This document shows positions 33,629-46,339 of a stretch of 64,000 bases of DNA, piece by piece. Within the stretch, counting starts at the first letter, position 1. Every line of letters begins with the position of its first letter. Position numbers and translations under genes: made by a program. The stretch comes from Hirudinaria manillensis (taxonomy: Eukaryota; Annelida; Clitellata; Hirudinida; Hirudinidae). The notes beneath the pieces were generated by a model. The model saw nothing but the letters and a program-made list of their open reading frames with translations. It searched no databases and had not been told where the DNA came from. The stretch spans positions 11,452,501 to 11,516,500 of the forward strand of contig CM067530.1 in NCBI GenBank assembly GCA_034509925.1, given 5' to 3'.

Positions 33629-35301
33629 TTCTAAAAAAAATATTTAAAAAAAAAAACCAAAGATTAGAAATTTATTATTTATTTGGAAAAAATTTTAAAT
33701 TAGAAAGTAAAAAGCGCAGTCGATGCTTTAATTCGTCTTTGTTCTTGTTCCGTGCGCCATATTATCTGCTCGTCCTTCTCTTTAAGTTCGGAAATGTGGG
33801 CAATCGGAAAAATTCAATTTAGATGGCACAGGTACTTTCTGAAGTATTGCAGAAATAAAGCGAGGTTCTTCTTCACTGTCGTGGAATTTATTATCTGAAT
33901 GACGACTCGAAGGCGCTACATAAATGGTAAGCGCTTTCAAACGAGCAGGCTAAGTGCCACATAACGGAGGAGGTGTGGACCAGTGGGTGGAATGGTCCCG
34001 AGAGGATGACGACGACGATGATGACTTGTTGAGGGGACGATGTTGGCTTGCTGGCCGGAGGCATCGTTGTTGTGTTCTCGAGATGCACTTATTGGCCATT
34101 AGGAGTGGAAAATTGCCTCATTTGTTGTATTCTCAACGTGACTTTTTCCATAATTGTTTTCGTGTAACCGCTAGCCAATGGAGTGGATGGAAATAGAGAA
34201 AAGAAGAATTATTTTCCGAGGATTATGGTGCCTCAAATAAATCATTTAACGAAGAATTATGTCTTTCCAGGTTTAAACTCCCACGCTTTCAAATTAATTT
34301 TAAAATGTACGCAGACAGTTTCTATATGTTCTTTCAATTTTGAGCCTCAAAATTTTTAAAATTAGCGACCATTTTGAAAGCTTCCACGATTAGAGATTTA
34401 AAGCTGAAAAAATAATCGCAGATTTTGAATTAATGAATGATGAATTATTTTGAAAGAGGAAATGCAATATTTAATATATAATGAATCGATGTAAAGTATG
34501 AATAAAAATATTATCCTTCGCTTAAAAAATACCTGAAAAACACTAGAGACTAGCCTTCATCTTAAGCTGTCCAGTGTCCATGGCAAGCGACATTTCCACA
34601 TGAAGTTTTCTAGGACTAATCTATCAACTCCAACGCAGATGCTTATATAGCGCCCAATTCCATTTACTCGCGCGGTCGCATATGGAAATGTTAGGATGCT
34701 AGGAAGGAAGACGATTCTCACTTTCTGCAGTAATGGAGTGGAACGTTTTAGAGACAAATGTTTTGAAAAATCGAACTAAAAAAATTAAAAGTTGAAAAAC
34801 TCTGGGTTTTTTGTTTTTGTTTTTATTTTAAATAATTTTTACGATGATTAAAAGTGGATGATCGCGTGAGCATGTGTTTGTGATTCTTGCGCCGTCGTTT
34901 GTCGCATTTTGAGGAGAAAGCTGGAGGGGCTGTAGTCGAAATTGCTACGATTAACTTTTTCATTTTGTGCTTAAAATAAAAACCTCATCTTTTCCGGAAT
35001 CCAACAAGTTCATTCTCAATGTCATCGGAATTGTAGACATCAAGGTGGATTAGAGCGGCTTTTTTAAGAGGCTGATTGCGCAGGATTCTATCTATTGCAC
35101 TTTATTAAGCATGTGATAGCAAAATTATTTGCACAACTTATCTCGATTTAAAATTATTTTTTTGCCGTGACGCATCGGAATAAATCAACTGCAGATCATA
35201 GAATATGTTTTCAGTGAGTGTCTGCATTACTTTGCAAGTGCTAACTTTCAGTTTGTTTCTTTAGGTAAAGCAGTACTATATTAGCAACAAGTAAATTGGC
35301 C
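33629..35301. other. Intergenic, orphan receptor upstream region and GPAM 5' region
   Basis: No supported coding exon. A TTTCTTTAG acceptor-like site ends at about 35263, just before the GPAM start codon, which suggests a 5' UTR intron of GPAM. The first UTR exon was not located. Confidence 0.5.
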
Positions 35302-38300
35302 ATGGATGCAAATCTTTGCAATGCAACCTCAGTGATCCATGAGCCTGGATGCTCTGGAAGTGATCGCCAAGAGGAATTGCAGTCTGAGGTAACATCAGCA
35401 ACTGCCGATAATTCTGAAAGTCAGAAAGAACTCCCTAAGCCGGTGAAACCGAACGTTAATGGTTTAGTGGCTCGGAAGAAAGGACTGAAGTGCTTTGATG
35501 TTGAAAATTATGCTTATAAGGTTTGATTTATTGATTTATTTGTTTCATTCTCTTGAATGTTTTGTATAGTCCAATAGAAAGCAGTGTTTAAGATTTTACT
35601 GATGAAGCAGAATCTGGGATGGCAATTTGCAATCAAATTTGGAAGATTTTTCTGCTAAAAAATAATTGGATTAATTATGTTTAATAATCATTAACCACTT
35701 AATTAATCAATCACGATGATGAACGATTGATTGTTTAGAAAATAATCGAATGATTCTAGCCAAGGCATTTCGAATGAACGAAAATTATGTCGAACGAACG
35801 AACAAATCGATTCTCCAGGACGTGAAGATCGCAAAAGAACGAAACATTTTTTCCGTCAAACACGACTCCAGGGACGCTTGTCAGTGGAAGTGCTGCAAAT
35901 GTCTGCCGAACGGCTCTGTGAGTTTGACGGATGGCTTCGGAGGGCGGGCTATTTATAGCTTTCCAATTATAGCCTCACGGCGTTATCTTCTCTTTGAGTC
36001 GAAAGTCAACCATTTCGACCGACGATAGCATGCGACGAGAGATATTTTTGTTTATTTTTATTTTTCTGTAAACATTTTAAACGTCTCTTTTTGTTATCGC
36101 CGGTTCCACGTCCTTCTTCGGTTAACGAACGTTTTTTTTTCGTGACTCGTGCGCAGGAGAGATTGGTGAACGAAGACGTTCTGAACGGAGGTCTCGTCGA
36201 CGTCCTGTCTTTGCCTCGCCTCGACTGGTAGGTCAAGTTAAATTATTAAATTATTATTCGATCGTTAATTAACTTTTTCGGAAACGATCCACGAAAGGGT
36301 TAACGAGTACGACGACTCTCGGTCTTTTCTGTCGTTTTATTTTCTTTCATCTCTTCAGCAAATTTCCTTGGTCGAGACTCTTCTGCGACCTGAGATTCGT
36401 CTGCTCGAAGGAATGTGGCGGGAAATACTTCAGTTTCACCAGGGATGTTTTAGCTCATTCGAGGTTAGAAAATTGTTGAAAGTCAAGTTGTTTAATTTGC
36501 CTTGAGGTTCGAATAACGATTAGTTAAATGTTAAATAAAGTTAATAAAAAAATGTTAAATAATAATCGTTAAATTATTAAAGTTTAATTAGGTGTTTTTA
36601 ATGTTCTCCCATTCAGGGTCTTCAAGGCCATTCGAGATCAAATGGAAGCTGATGGCATCATCAAGAGTAGGCTTTCCTATGATGATGATGGTGATGATGA
36701 TGATGATGATGATAGTGGTGATGGTGATGATGCACACTACAATTTGTAATTATCCCAGTATCACATTGTAATGAATTTTCAAACTTTATTTGCATCAACT
36801 TAAAATGATGGCTTATTGATTGTTTATTAAAGATAATTCATAATTGTTATTCAAAATCGTTATGTATTTAATTACTAAACTTCAGAAGATCTCCCAGTTC
36901 CCGAGGCCTGGTTGAAACCCTACGAGGAGAAGGTGGAAAAGACTTTGTGCAGGATGGGTGCAGTCGTTTCACAGACTCTCATCAGGTGAGCATGATGTTG
37001 TTGTTGCTGTTATTGTTGTCATTGTTGTTACTCAGAAGGACTGTTATCATCACTGACACATTTCTTCCTGTTAATCATCATCATCAACACCACCATCATC
37101 ATGTTTTTTTATCACATGTCATCGTCACCGTCGAGTTTGTCGTCGTCAGGGCAACGGCGTGGTTCTTGTTCAAGTTGTTCGGGTCCCTTCTCTCCTCCGT
37201 GGTCGTCCATAAAGGTCAGATGCACGTCGTCCAACGAACTTGCAAGGTCAGAGGGCGTTTCGATGCTACTTAATTCAGGATCGCCTTGATTTGCATGATG
37301 ATCATGAATATTAATCGGTTAAGGTTTAATGTATGCGAGCCAATGAACGTTTGTTATTGTTTTTGTTGTTGTTGTTGTTGAAGTTGATGCACGAAGCAGC
37401 ACCAGTTGTTGAAGTCTCGTTGAAAATAAAAACATTGCCCTCGAGTCGTACAGAATAACATAAACAAAGAACAGAATACGAACAGCACACAAAGCATGTA
37501 ACTGCATGTGTAAATGCAACTCGAAAATCCAAATATAACCAAATATAGGAGAATTAAACCGAAATGTAAATCTTTGTTGCTGTAAAATTTATTTTTAAAA
37601 AATGGAGCTGAGAATAATTTATTAATAATAATTTATAATATATTAATTTATTATCCGACAATTTAATCATCATAATTAAAGTTTAAAAGGTTTGCTGTGG
37701 ACTTGCAGCAATAAGGAGACTTATTCTTCTATAACGTAGAAGAAATATAACAGTTTAAAATTAATTAAGAGAAAAAAATTCACTTTCAAAATCAATCCTT
37801 CCTTCCTTCGATCCATTTCGAGCAGGCCACCAATCCCGTCTTATTCCTACCTGTCCACAGAAGTCACCTGGATTACATGCTCCTCTCCTTCGTCCTCTTC
37901 AACTTCGACACGAAACTTCCGTACGTCGCCGCCGGCGACAACCTCATCCTCCCCATATTCGGGTCGGTTCGTCTGCCATGCGTTTCAACTCGAATTCCTA
38001 TTGGCCGAGCGAGTCGAGCGCTCCGATTGGACGGCCCGTGATGACATGTTAATTTATTCTTAACGATTGTTTAAAAGGATGCTCATGAGGGGCCTCGGTG
38101 GCTTCTTCATCAGACGAAAAATGGAAGAGAAGAAGGAGAACAGGGACTTCATCTACAGGGCTGTCCTTCATGCTGTCAGTCATTTTGTGGTTTCTATTCT
38201 GGTCATGTCCTAACCCTGACTAACATTAATTATGGCTAATTATCATAAACAAACTGCTCATTGATTCTACATGCTATGATAGTAATCAACTTTGGCACTT

Positions 38301-41300
38301 AATTAGAATATTCAAATCGTCTCGCAGTACATGGAGCAGATTCTGGTGCGAGGAGAGTCCTTGGAGTTCTTTATCGAGGGAGGAAGATCGAGGAGCGGAA
38401 AGATTCTCACCTCGAAGACGGGACTCCTGTCCGTCGTCGTGGATACCTACCTGCAAGGTGAGTACAGGTGTTAAACAGGTAGATTCCCTGGCAGCATCTT
38501 TTGTGGAGTCTTGATATCGATCATTGCAATGATGACTACGATGATGATGATGATCAATTAATGCTCCTCAAACAGGGGTCGTCAAGGACGTTTCCATCGT
38601 ACCCGTTTCCATTTCGTACGAGAAGTTGCCCGAGATCAATTTTACAGGAGAACAACTGGTGGGCTGTCGGCACAATTAATGCTGTTACAAAAATATTTAA
38701 TTAATATATATTATAATTATTATTATTATTGGATTAGAATATTTATTATTTTAATAATAAGTGTATTATGATTTATATTACAAAGTATAGTCAGATCCTT
38801 AACAACATTACGTTCTAACCATCATCTCAGGGTCTCCCGAAAAAGTCAGAGACTTTCTGGAGCACCGTTGTTCAGTCCCTGAGGTCTCTGCTCAGGTTCT
38901 ATGGTTCCGTTAGGATCGACTTCTCACAGCCCTTTTCACTGAAGGTGAGGTTGTTGTTGTCTTAGGTGGCGTTTCAGGGTTGTTGTTGTTTTTGTTTGCG
39001 TTGGTCGATTATTGAAGTTTATTTTAAAGTGTTTTTATTTTAAATTTTATTTGTTTCAAAATGTTTGCACATTTGTATTGTTGACATCATGAAGTATCTT
39101 GATGTTCAGTATTGACCAAATGCTTCTTGGTTCAAACTAAATTCATACATTGGACTTTTTTGTGTCATGCTCGAATGATTTGCATTTGAATTAATTCCAT
39201 GAATTTATGCTATTATTTATTTATTTATTGGTTGTTAGAAATTAACAAGAAATTAATTCAATTTTTTGAGGAGTTTGTTGAAGTCCATCGTCCAAAGTTG
39301 TCCACAAACAACAACAAGGGCAGCAAAGAACAATTGGTCAGAACCTACAGCGACTGCTTCATTAGCTCCTCACCTGAGGAGAGCTCCAACAGGGCACTCG
39401 TCCAAGCCCTAGCCAATCACGTCGCTCACGGTGATTTCTTTTAACGATAGGATTATGATAACGCTTAACAGGCATCCACGATGCAGGAGGACGGTGAATT
39501 TTAAATTCCGTTAATCGACTGATTATTTTGATTACTAATATTTAAATTAACATAATCACAAAATAGTTGCAACCGAGATTTATTTTCTTTTAAATTCTTC
39601 AAGACCAATCAAGAATCCACTCCGTTTCCAGCACTCAACTGCTCGCATGGACCCTCCTGCATGTGCACAGGAAGGTTTGTTTGAATTCTCAATAAATTAC
39701 ATTTTTAGGTTATTTACAATTATTTAATTTTAATATATTATTTAACTTTAATACATTGCAAAGCATTATACAAGACCGTCCTAAATATGTCCACTTAATA
39801 ATTGCTTCACCAGGGTGCCCTGTCATCAGAGGTCGTTCAGACCTTCGAATCCCTGAGGGCAGAGGTCGCGAGCAGGGGTCACGGCCTGGGGTTTACGGGG
39901 AAGTCCGAAGACGTCGTTAAGTACGCCGTCTCTCTCCTCGGAGATGACTTAGTGAAACTCGAAAAGAATGGGTTAGCAAGAGATGATGATGGATATGAAA
40001 TTTTTCAAATAATTTTTTTAGGATCAATATTTAAAAATGTGGAATATTTTTGAGTAATGTTATGAATATTCAAATATTTTTTTTTCTTTTTAGAGAAGGG
40101 GAGGAGTTTATGAGGCCAGTTACCAGGCTTCCACATGTTGTTGAACTTTCATATTATGCCAACACCGTCAACATGGTATTCAGCAAGGATTCTGTCGTCG
40201 GTCGGTGATGCATTTTGATTGGATGATGTTGGATAATGAATTGAGACGATGCAATTGATTGGCCTACAATTAGCTGTTGGTTTTAATTATTCAACAACAA
40301 ATACTCAATGCGATCAAATTTGAAGCTGATTGGTTAGGAATGTAGTCGTGAGATGCAGTTTTGACATTTATTATTCTTGGTTTATTGCAGCCAACAGCAT
40401 ATTTTCTACTGCCTACATGAAGGATGTAAATTGGGTCAAATCCAATCAGGTCGTCGAATTCCTAGCAGACGAAGTCATTGACCAATCGCTTCATTTGTTC
40501 CAACTTCTCAGACACGAGTTCCCTTTTGCACCTGTGAGTTTCGAACCAAACCTCGTTCCTACTTAACTTAGTTATTAGCTAACCATAGCCAAACCAAACC
40601 GTACTAAGTATGTACCGCAGCTCGTTCCACAAGTGATTGATGCTTCGTATGGAAGGCAATAAAATGTCATTAACCAATAACATGATCTACAGCTAAATTC
40701 TTTCAAAAACGTTCATTCCTTCGTTCGTTCAGATATGCGAAACTCCGGAAGAGTTTGCCCGCTCGGCTCTGAATTCCCTCTACGGATCCGGAATCATACG
40801 CAGGCCGGAAGAGGTTCAACAGTCGGAAGCAGACGGCACGAGAGGTCAAACCTGGAAGAGGTGGGGTCATCAGGATGAAGATCAAGAAGTCCAAGAGACG
40901 TTCGGGGTGAGTCGAGTCGCTTGCTGGTGATGGCTTTGGATGTAGCTATTGTTGTGCCATTTTCATTAAACTAATACTGTTCGTATCACGGACAGGGCCA
41001 AGTATACTGGTTCAATGGTGACAAAATGAACTTTATTCTTTCAGATAATGCCCGAGAATGTTAGCCAATTCATGAGCCTCAAGAGTGCCCTCGGTCCAGT
41101 TATCGAAACATATCACGTCGCCTCGAGTCACCTCCACAAACTTCATGACGGCGACGCCTTTGGTAACATCACCCTTCTGTGATCTTGTTTCCCAAATTTG
41201 TCCATAGCCACGTATCTGTAAATGGAACCTTTTCCTCCTTATCCTAGAATCACAGTTCATCCAGGAAATCCACTCCCATCTGAAAGAAAGAGCCAGCGAA

Positions 41301-41579
41301 GGACTGGCGGAATACGGTAAGACTACAGACATAGAATCTGAAAATGTTTCTTGATATTTTCTGGAAAATCTGATAACCAATAAAAACAAAATCTCCTTGA
41401 AAACAGAGGAAAGCGCGAGTCTCGACACGTTGAAGAACTGCCTACGAGCCCTGCAAGATTGTCAGATCATCTCCTGCTACGAGAGCTGCGACGTCAGGAT
41501 GGTCGCACTACTCGGGGACTATCGGACGCCCGAGGTCCTCGATCAGTTCGTGGGTCGCCTGGCCACCTTCCTGGCCTGA
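35302..41579 (+). CDS. GPAM: Glycerol-3-phosphate acyltransferase 1, mitochondrial type
   Basis: Twenty-one exons: 35302-35520, 35819-35917, 36157-36227, 36359-36463, 36617-36666, 36886-36985, 37150-37246, 37826-37962, 38078-38174, 38328-38457, 38576-38658, 38831-38944, 39271-39430, 39604-39674, 39814-39971, 40094-40200, 40391-40533, 40733-40906, 41045-41162, 41248-41316 and 41407-41579. Phases agree; 824 residues (human 828). It acylates glycerol-3-phosphate to lysophosphatidate, the first step of glycerolipid synthesis, on the mitochondrial outer membrane in the family. All four plsB motifs are present: H-x4-D as HRSHLD (His258, Asp263), GGFFIRR, FFIEGGRSRSGK (about 339-350) and IVPVSISYE. 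The match to GPAM/GPAT2 is better than to GNPAT (QPFSLK, DVVKYAVSLLGDD). The catalytic core looks intact. The N-terminal exons are the most divergent part. Confidence 0.94.
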
Positions 41580-41690
41580 CCGGCAGCAGGAATCTTCCCC
41601 GAAGACTCGTTTCACTTCGAACGGACTCGTTTACACTCGCCACTTAAAATCAAAGACTAGGTAAAAAGAAAAGTCAGTGACAAGTTTTAT

Positions 41691-41696
41691 AATAAA
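41691..41696 (+). promoter_or_regulatory. Poly(A) signal of GPAM
   Basis: AATAAA about 110 bases after the GPAM stop codon. Confidence 0.7.
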
Positions 41697-41737
41697 AAAC
41701 ATGAAACAGATTTGTCCATCTTCTGTAGAGTTCCAAG

Positions 41738-41743
41738 TTTATT
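41738..41743 (-). promoter_or_regulatory. Poly(A) signal of ZNF207 (AATAAA on minus)
   Basis: TTTATT on plus, about 55 bases past the ZNF207 stop codon. It faces the GPAM signal about 40 bp away. Confidence 0.65.
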
Positions 41744-41798
41744 GTTCACCAACATCGACAAGAGGTAAATACATGTAATGGCTATCTGTCAACGATCG

Positions 41799-44647
41799 TT
41801 AAAATCCACTTCCGTAGGGGGCGTGAGCCGGGACGACGGGAGGCCTAAAAGGGGGCCCGAACTGGCCCGCGGGAGTAGGAATCATGGGCGGCACCCCGTA
41901 CATGGCTAAGGATGAGGTTATTTAGGTATGCAGGTTGATCGATAGAATCGTTAGACGTCGGTATTCTATTAATTAACTAATAATAATAATCATTAATAAT
42001 GAACAAACACAAACCTGGTGGAACGAAGGATGGCTGTGGGGGTTTACTTATGATCGGCGGAGGAGGGGGACCGGCCAGTGCGGGCATCGGGATTTGTTCG
42101 TTCAATCCTACCTGAGACTCTTTGCTCTTATATTTGGCCATCCGAGATCTGATTTCCTCCTACGTCAAAGATTTTGACCGTTAACAAAGTCCGACAGACG
42201 TCAAATAGGTTGGACAGCCTGTAATGTTGACAAGAAAAACAACTGCACTTCTAACCAATGACACGTCTTCCTCCGGGTGAATCAGCCGCGAAGTGGTGCT
42301 GTTCGGGAATTCGATTTTCTTCGAGGGTGCAGCACCGGCACCCTGGTCCGCCGACGACTGGGCAGAAGCCTCCGGGACGGTCTGCGACGGCTGCGAAAAC
42401 GGAGGGAAGGTTGGAGGAGTGGTAGGAACGAAGGGAGCCGAGACGGAAGAATCCGGCACCTTCGTAGGAGCTCCCTAGAGGAGCATAAAATAATTCAAGC
42501 ATGTTCTCATATCACCTACAAGATGTATGAGGCATGAAAATCATATCATACAGGCAACTAAGCCTCTCTGATAGGCAGGTTTCAAACCAAAATACATCCG
42601 TATCTGATCCGATCAAAATGTAAACCGAGAAATCTTTAGACAACTTTAGTCCCTCGAGCCTGGATGATGAGTGAGTTTTTATTTTTATTTTTTATTAAAA
42701 CCTGAATGGTTGCAGCTGCAGATGGGAACAGCATGGAAGTGCCAGCAGACGCCTGAGACTGGGCGGCGTGCGTCGCGACCGGAGTCACGGGTGCCGCGGA
42801 TATGGGTGGCACCATGGGCTGAGGAGGCATGGGGAACATCGACGGTGGAACTGGCAGCATGGGGGGAACTCCGCTGAAATTACGAGGTCACGGGTCAAGA
42901 AAGAGTTTACAATCTCGAATATCAAGGAGCGGAAAACTCACGGCCTCATGAACGGGACTTGAGGTGCTACAAAAAAATAAAATAATTTATAATAAACATC
43001 ACTCTGGTGCTATCGGAAGACAACCTTTTGACATCAACGGGGCATTTCTTTTATTAATTATTTACTGGTACTTTCCATGAAAATTTAAATGTCACATTGT
43101 AAATCCATATAATTCTGCATAAATCAGAAACATGTTTTTTTCTTCGAAGGTTAAGGAGACGATCGAAACTTCACTCACGGAAGGCCATCATAGGCGGCAT
43201 CATGTGCATCATGCTCGGCACCATCATCCCGGGGACCATGCCCGGCACGGGGTTGGAGGCGGCCTTGGCCATCGTCTGCTGCGGAGGCTTGCTGCCCATC
43301 CCTTCCTCCTCGCTGTCAGAATCTAAGAATCGATCGACGTTCGATAAACGACTCGCTCGAGAACCGAGAGTTTATGTAATTTTCAAATCGTCGGGATTAT
43401 CGGATGCCAGAACGGGGCATGCAAGGAGATATAAAGTCAGTATTTAGAACCAGAACACTGAGAACAAGGATGAGTATCCTCCCCCTTGCTCAGAATCCTG
43501 ATTTCCTGAAAATCAAAACCAGCAGGCGGGTCAGCCTATCGAACGTCGCACGATCAAAATCAGGACGCGACCGGCATTACGCCCGTTAGTTTCGATGTTA
43601 TGGCAAGTGGCCACAATTTGAAATTCCGATGCAACATAATGAATTTGCTTCCACATCCAATGCATTCAACATACCCAAAGTTGATTTCATGTTAGTTACA
43701 AAAGTCAGTTCGTATTTTTTTCAATTTGCCTACCTTGACCCTTCTGGTTTTTCTTCCTTTCGTGTTCCTTCATGTCCTCGTCGGGAATTCCTTCCATGCC
43801 GTAAATGTCGATCTGAGTGTTGTTCCTGTGAGGGAGAGCGTTCGGAATCTTGTCGATGGGCTCCTTGTGCACCTGCGAAGTTCACAATGAAGCCTTTCCA
43901 CTTGGTTGTCATTGATGCAAGGTTCAAGTAAATTTGCCAAAGTTTTGTTTTGTAAATGAAAGACTTTGATGGTTTAATTTGCTTTTGTCACTTTAAAGAT
44001 GTTATTTTAATGTGATGTTGTGAGCTGGTGAATGCAATATTTATAGTTCACAAAATCTTAGTGTAATCAACAGACAATCAATCAATCAATCTATAGATTT
44101 AACAATCAGATCCACTTACTGTTACAAAATAAAATGCTACTCTAAAACAATCTCATACCTGCATACAATGAATTGCCAAACCTGGACCGGTGTATAGACG
44201 CCTGTGACAAACATGGCACTTAAAGTGCTTTGCTTTCTGATGCTGTAGCAAGATCTTTTCGTCATCAAACTCTCTGTTGCAGTACCTATGGCGGTCGTTA
44301 GGTGTAATCATAAATTCAGTGCAATCGCTTTTTAAAATCATATAATAATTCAGGGTAATGATTTGATGATCTTTTGTTGAAATTCCCACCCGTGATTTGT
44401 GGCCATTTTTTTACTTTGCATGAAATGTAATTTACTTTGTGCTCGGGCATCCTGAGATCAATTCGAATACTCAAGAACGAAATACGTCTACTGTTATGTG
44501 TCGATATTTGTGTGACCAGACATCTTTGGATCGAATATTCGTCAAATAAATACATCGACGTTAATCCATTTGCTGCCTTTCACTGGCTATAAGCCCTAGA
44601 ACTTACCAGCACCAAGGCTTCATTGGCTTCTTCTTTTTTCGTCCCAT
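41799..44647 (-). CDS. ZNF207: ZNF207/BuGZ, Bub3-binding zinc-finger protein
   Basis: Nine exons: 44607-44647, 44159-44285, 43734-43872, 43179-43322, 42942-42966, 42702-42873, 42256-42474, 42015-42159 and 41799-41905. Phases agree; 372 residues, shorter than vertebrate BuGZ. The start [20 protein letters not shown] and two C2H2 fingers (about 13-58, ending [12 protein letters not shown]) match BuGZ almost residue for residue. IYGMEGIP follows, then a Met/Pro/Gly-rich low-complexity region, then the GLEBS motif [13 protein letters not shown] (about 279-291). The GLEBS motif is split by an intron between Leu289 and Glu290. The C-terminus is Pro-rich. In vertebrates BuGZ loads Bub3 at kinetochores, forms coacervates on spindle microtubules and affects splicing. 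Both key GLEBS glutamates are present, so Bub3 binding is expected. Confidence 0.94.
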
Positions 44648-45022
44648 GTTTATAATTCAAATAAATAAAGTCGCAAAAAGATAACAATCCAATTCAATGA
44701 ACGATCGACTAGTCGATCAATCGCCTATAACGAACATCCACTTGACGAGACTAAGAACACCAAAGATCGGTATTAAACACAAAACATACGTAACTTTTTT
44801 TGAGTTCAGAAATTGTGTTTAGTAAAAAAGACTTTTTTATTTAAAAAAAATATTTATTGATATCCAAATCTATCCTCAACACCTAAAAATGACGAATGAC
44901 GTCCCCCACCACCTGGAACCGCTCCAAACGCAAACATAAGCATTATTTTAATTATATTATCTCAGAGCCCTTACTAATTATTCAAGTTAAGCCACAATTT
45001 CCAAATAGAAATCCAAATTCTC
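44648..45022. other. Spacer between IQCK stop and ZNF207 start
   Basis: 375 bp with the ZNF207 promoter and IQCK 3' end. TTTATT on plus at 44853-44858 may be the IQCK poly(A) signal. Confidence 0.5.
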
Positions 45023-46339
45023 TCAGGCATTGGATACAGTCGGAGGGCAACACAGTTCCTGGATGCTGGCATTGGAAATAATTCTCACGTGGGGCAAGTG
45101 CTCCTCGGCTTGATCAGATACTTCCAGTTTTGCTCCATCATCTTCTTCCTCAATTTCCATTTCTTCCGGAGTACACGGTTTGGCCTCATTAATTCCCTCT
45201 TTCCGGGTTTGCTCGTTCATTTGCCTCCATTTTTTCTGCCAAGATCGCAATTCTTTTATTTCGTCTTCATTTCGAACCTGCAAATTTCCGATGTTTGACA
45301 ACATTGAAAATATTTGAATATGAAGAAATATTAACAATCCTACCACAAAACCTCTCCAGTAAGATTGTATTATCAAAATTGCCTCAAATTCTGACCAGAG
45401 TAGATATTTTGGTGTCGGGAAGCTAGGTCTAAAAAAGCGTAAACCGATAAATAAAAAAATCCTTGAAAACCCTAATAAATATTTAAATCACGGACCTCGT
45501 CTCTTTTACACGTTTCACGAATGGGATTTCGTCGAATGGAACGCTTTGATCCTGTTTCGGATTGGCTCTTAAGGACGAAATTCGAAGAGTTTGTACTGTC
45601 ACCACAAATTAGCTCAAAAATTGTAAATGCAAGACACAAGAAAATGGGTCTTGGTGCAAATCTATTTACCTGCACAAATGTCTGGTAAGGGACTCTATCG
45701 GCTTAAATTTTGTGATCTTCCTCTGAAAACAATGAAATAAACGATTTAATGCGTAAATACAAGTCAGTTATTACTATTATTTCATCATCATTAGCATACG
45801 CGGTTACAAAGAATAGCACATATTGAAAAGTATCACTATATGCGATTTAAACTCATGCCTCAAAGCATTTTTCTTTTATGGCCTCTTTCAATGTGCATTT
45901 CAGGGAAGGAAGAAGAGCTGGAAATATGTTGCATTCCAGGTACTCCTCAATGGAACCTAAAGTGATATCAAGTTAGTTGGAGAAATGACATGCGAAAATC
46001 AGAGGTTGTGAAGGCAAAGTTAACCAGTTTCGATATATGGATAGGATTAATATCGTAAGTTTAGGTTTTAGTCTTGGGTTAGTATCTGGCTTAATGATAC
46101 CATTAAAGGGTATCCGCCGACATTGAGCTGGTTTTGCTCACCATTTGGTCAACAGTATTCAAACGTCTCTAGACGGTTAAATAAAAGTGAAAACCAATCG
46201 AGCAGTACTCACTGGTGGTACACATGTTTCCGGCAACAGGCATGTTCGTGACTGTCTTCGTATTTATCGGGGTCGGTCCTGAGCTACTCGACCCCTCGCT
46301 TCGCTCGTCAACATCCGAATCTTTGCAGTCTGAAGCCAT
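45023..46339 (-). CDS. IQCK: IQ motif-containing protein K
   Basis: Six exons: 46213-46339, 45859-45956, 45670-45722, 45496-45567, 45344-45422 and 45023-45277; 227 residues (human about 287). Matches to human IQCK that I recognise include KEKCFE-RK-TKF, NPK...PF-EIPFV, IIQSYWR-FVVR (the IQ motif, about 132-147) and EIKELRSWQKKWR. The protein is small and presumably binds calmodulin; its role is poorly known, though it is often linked to cilia. The exon 2/3 junction must use a GC donor (TTTGAG/GCATGA), because the nearest GT would run through a TGA stop. Using it restores the conserved KEKCFERK exactly. It is divergent from MTTP with 570 bp between the start codons. Confidence 0.88.

Noticed and set aside
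33891-34088. N-terminal exon for the orphan receptor
   Set aside because: The frame is open but starts with a non-ATG codon, and no splice pair is convincing in phase.
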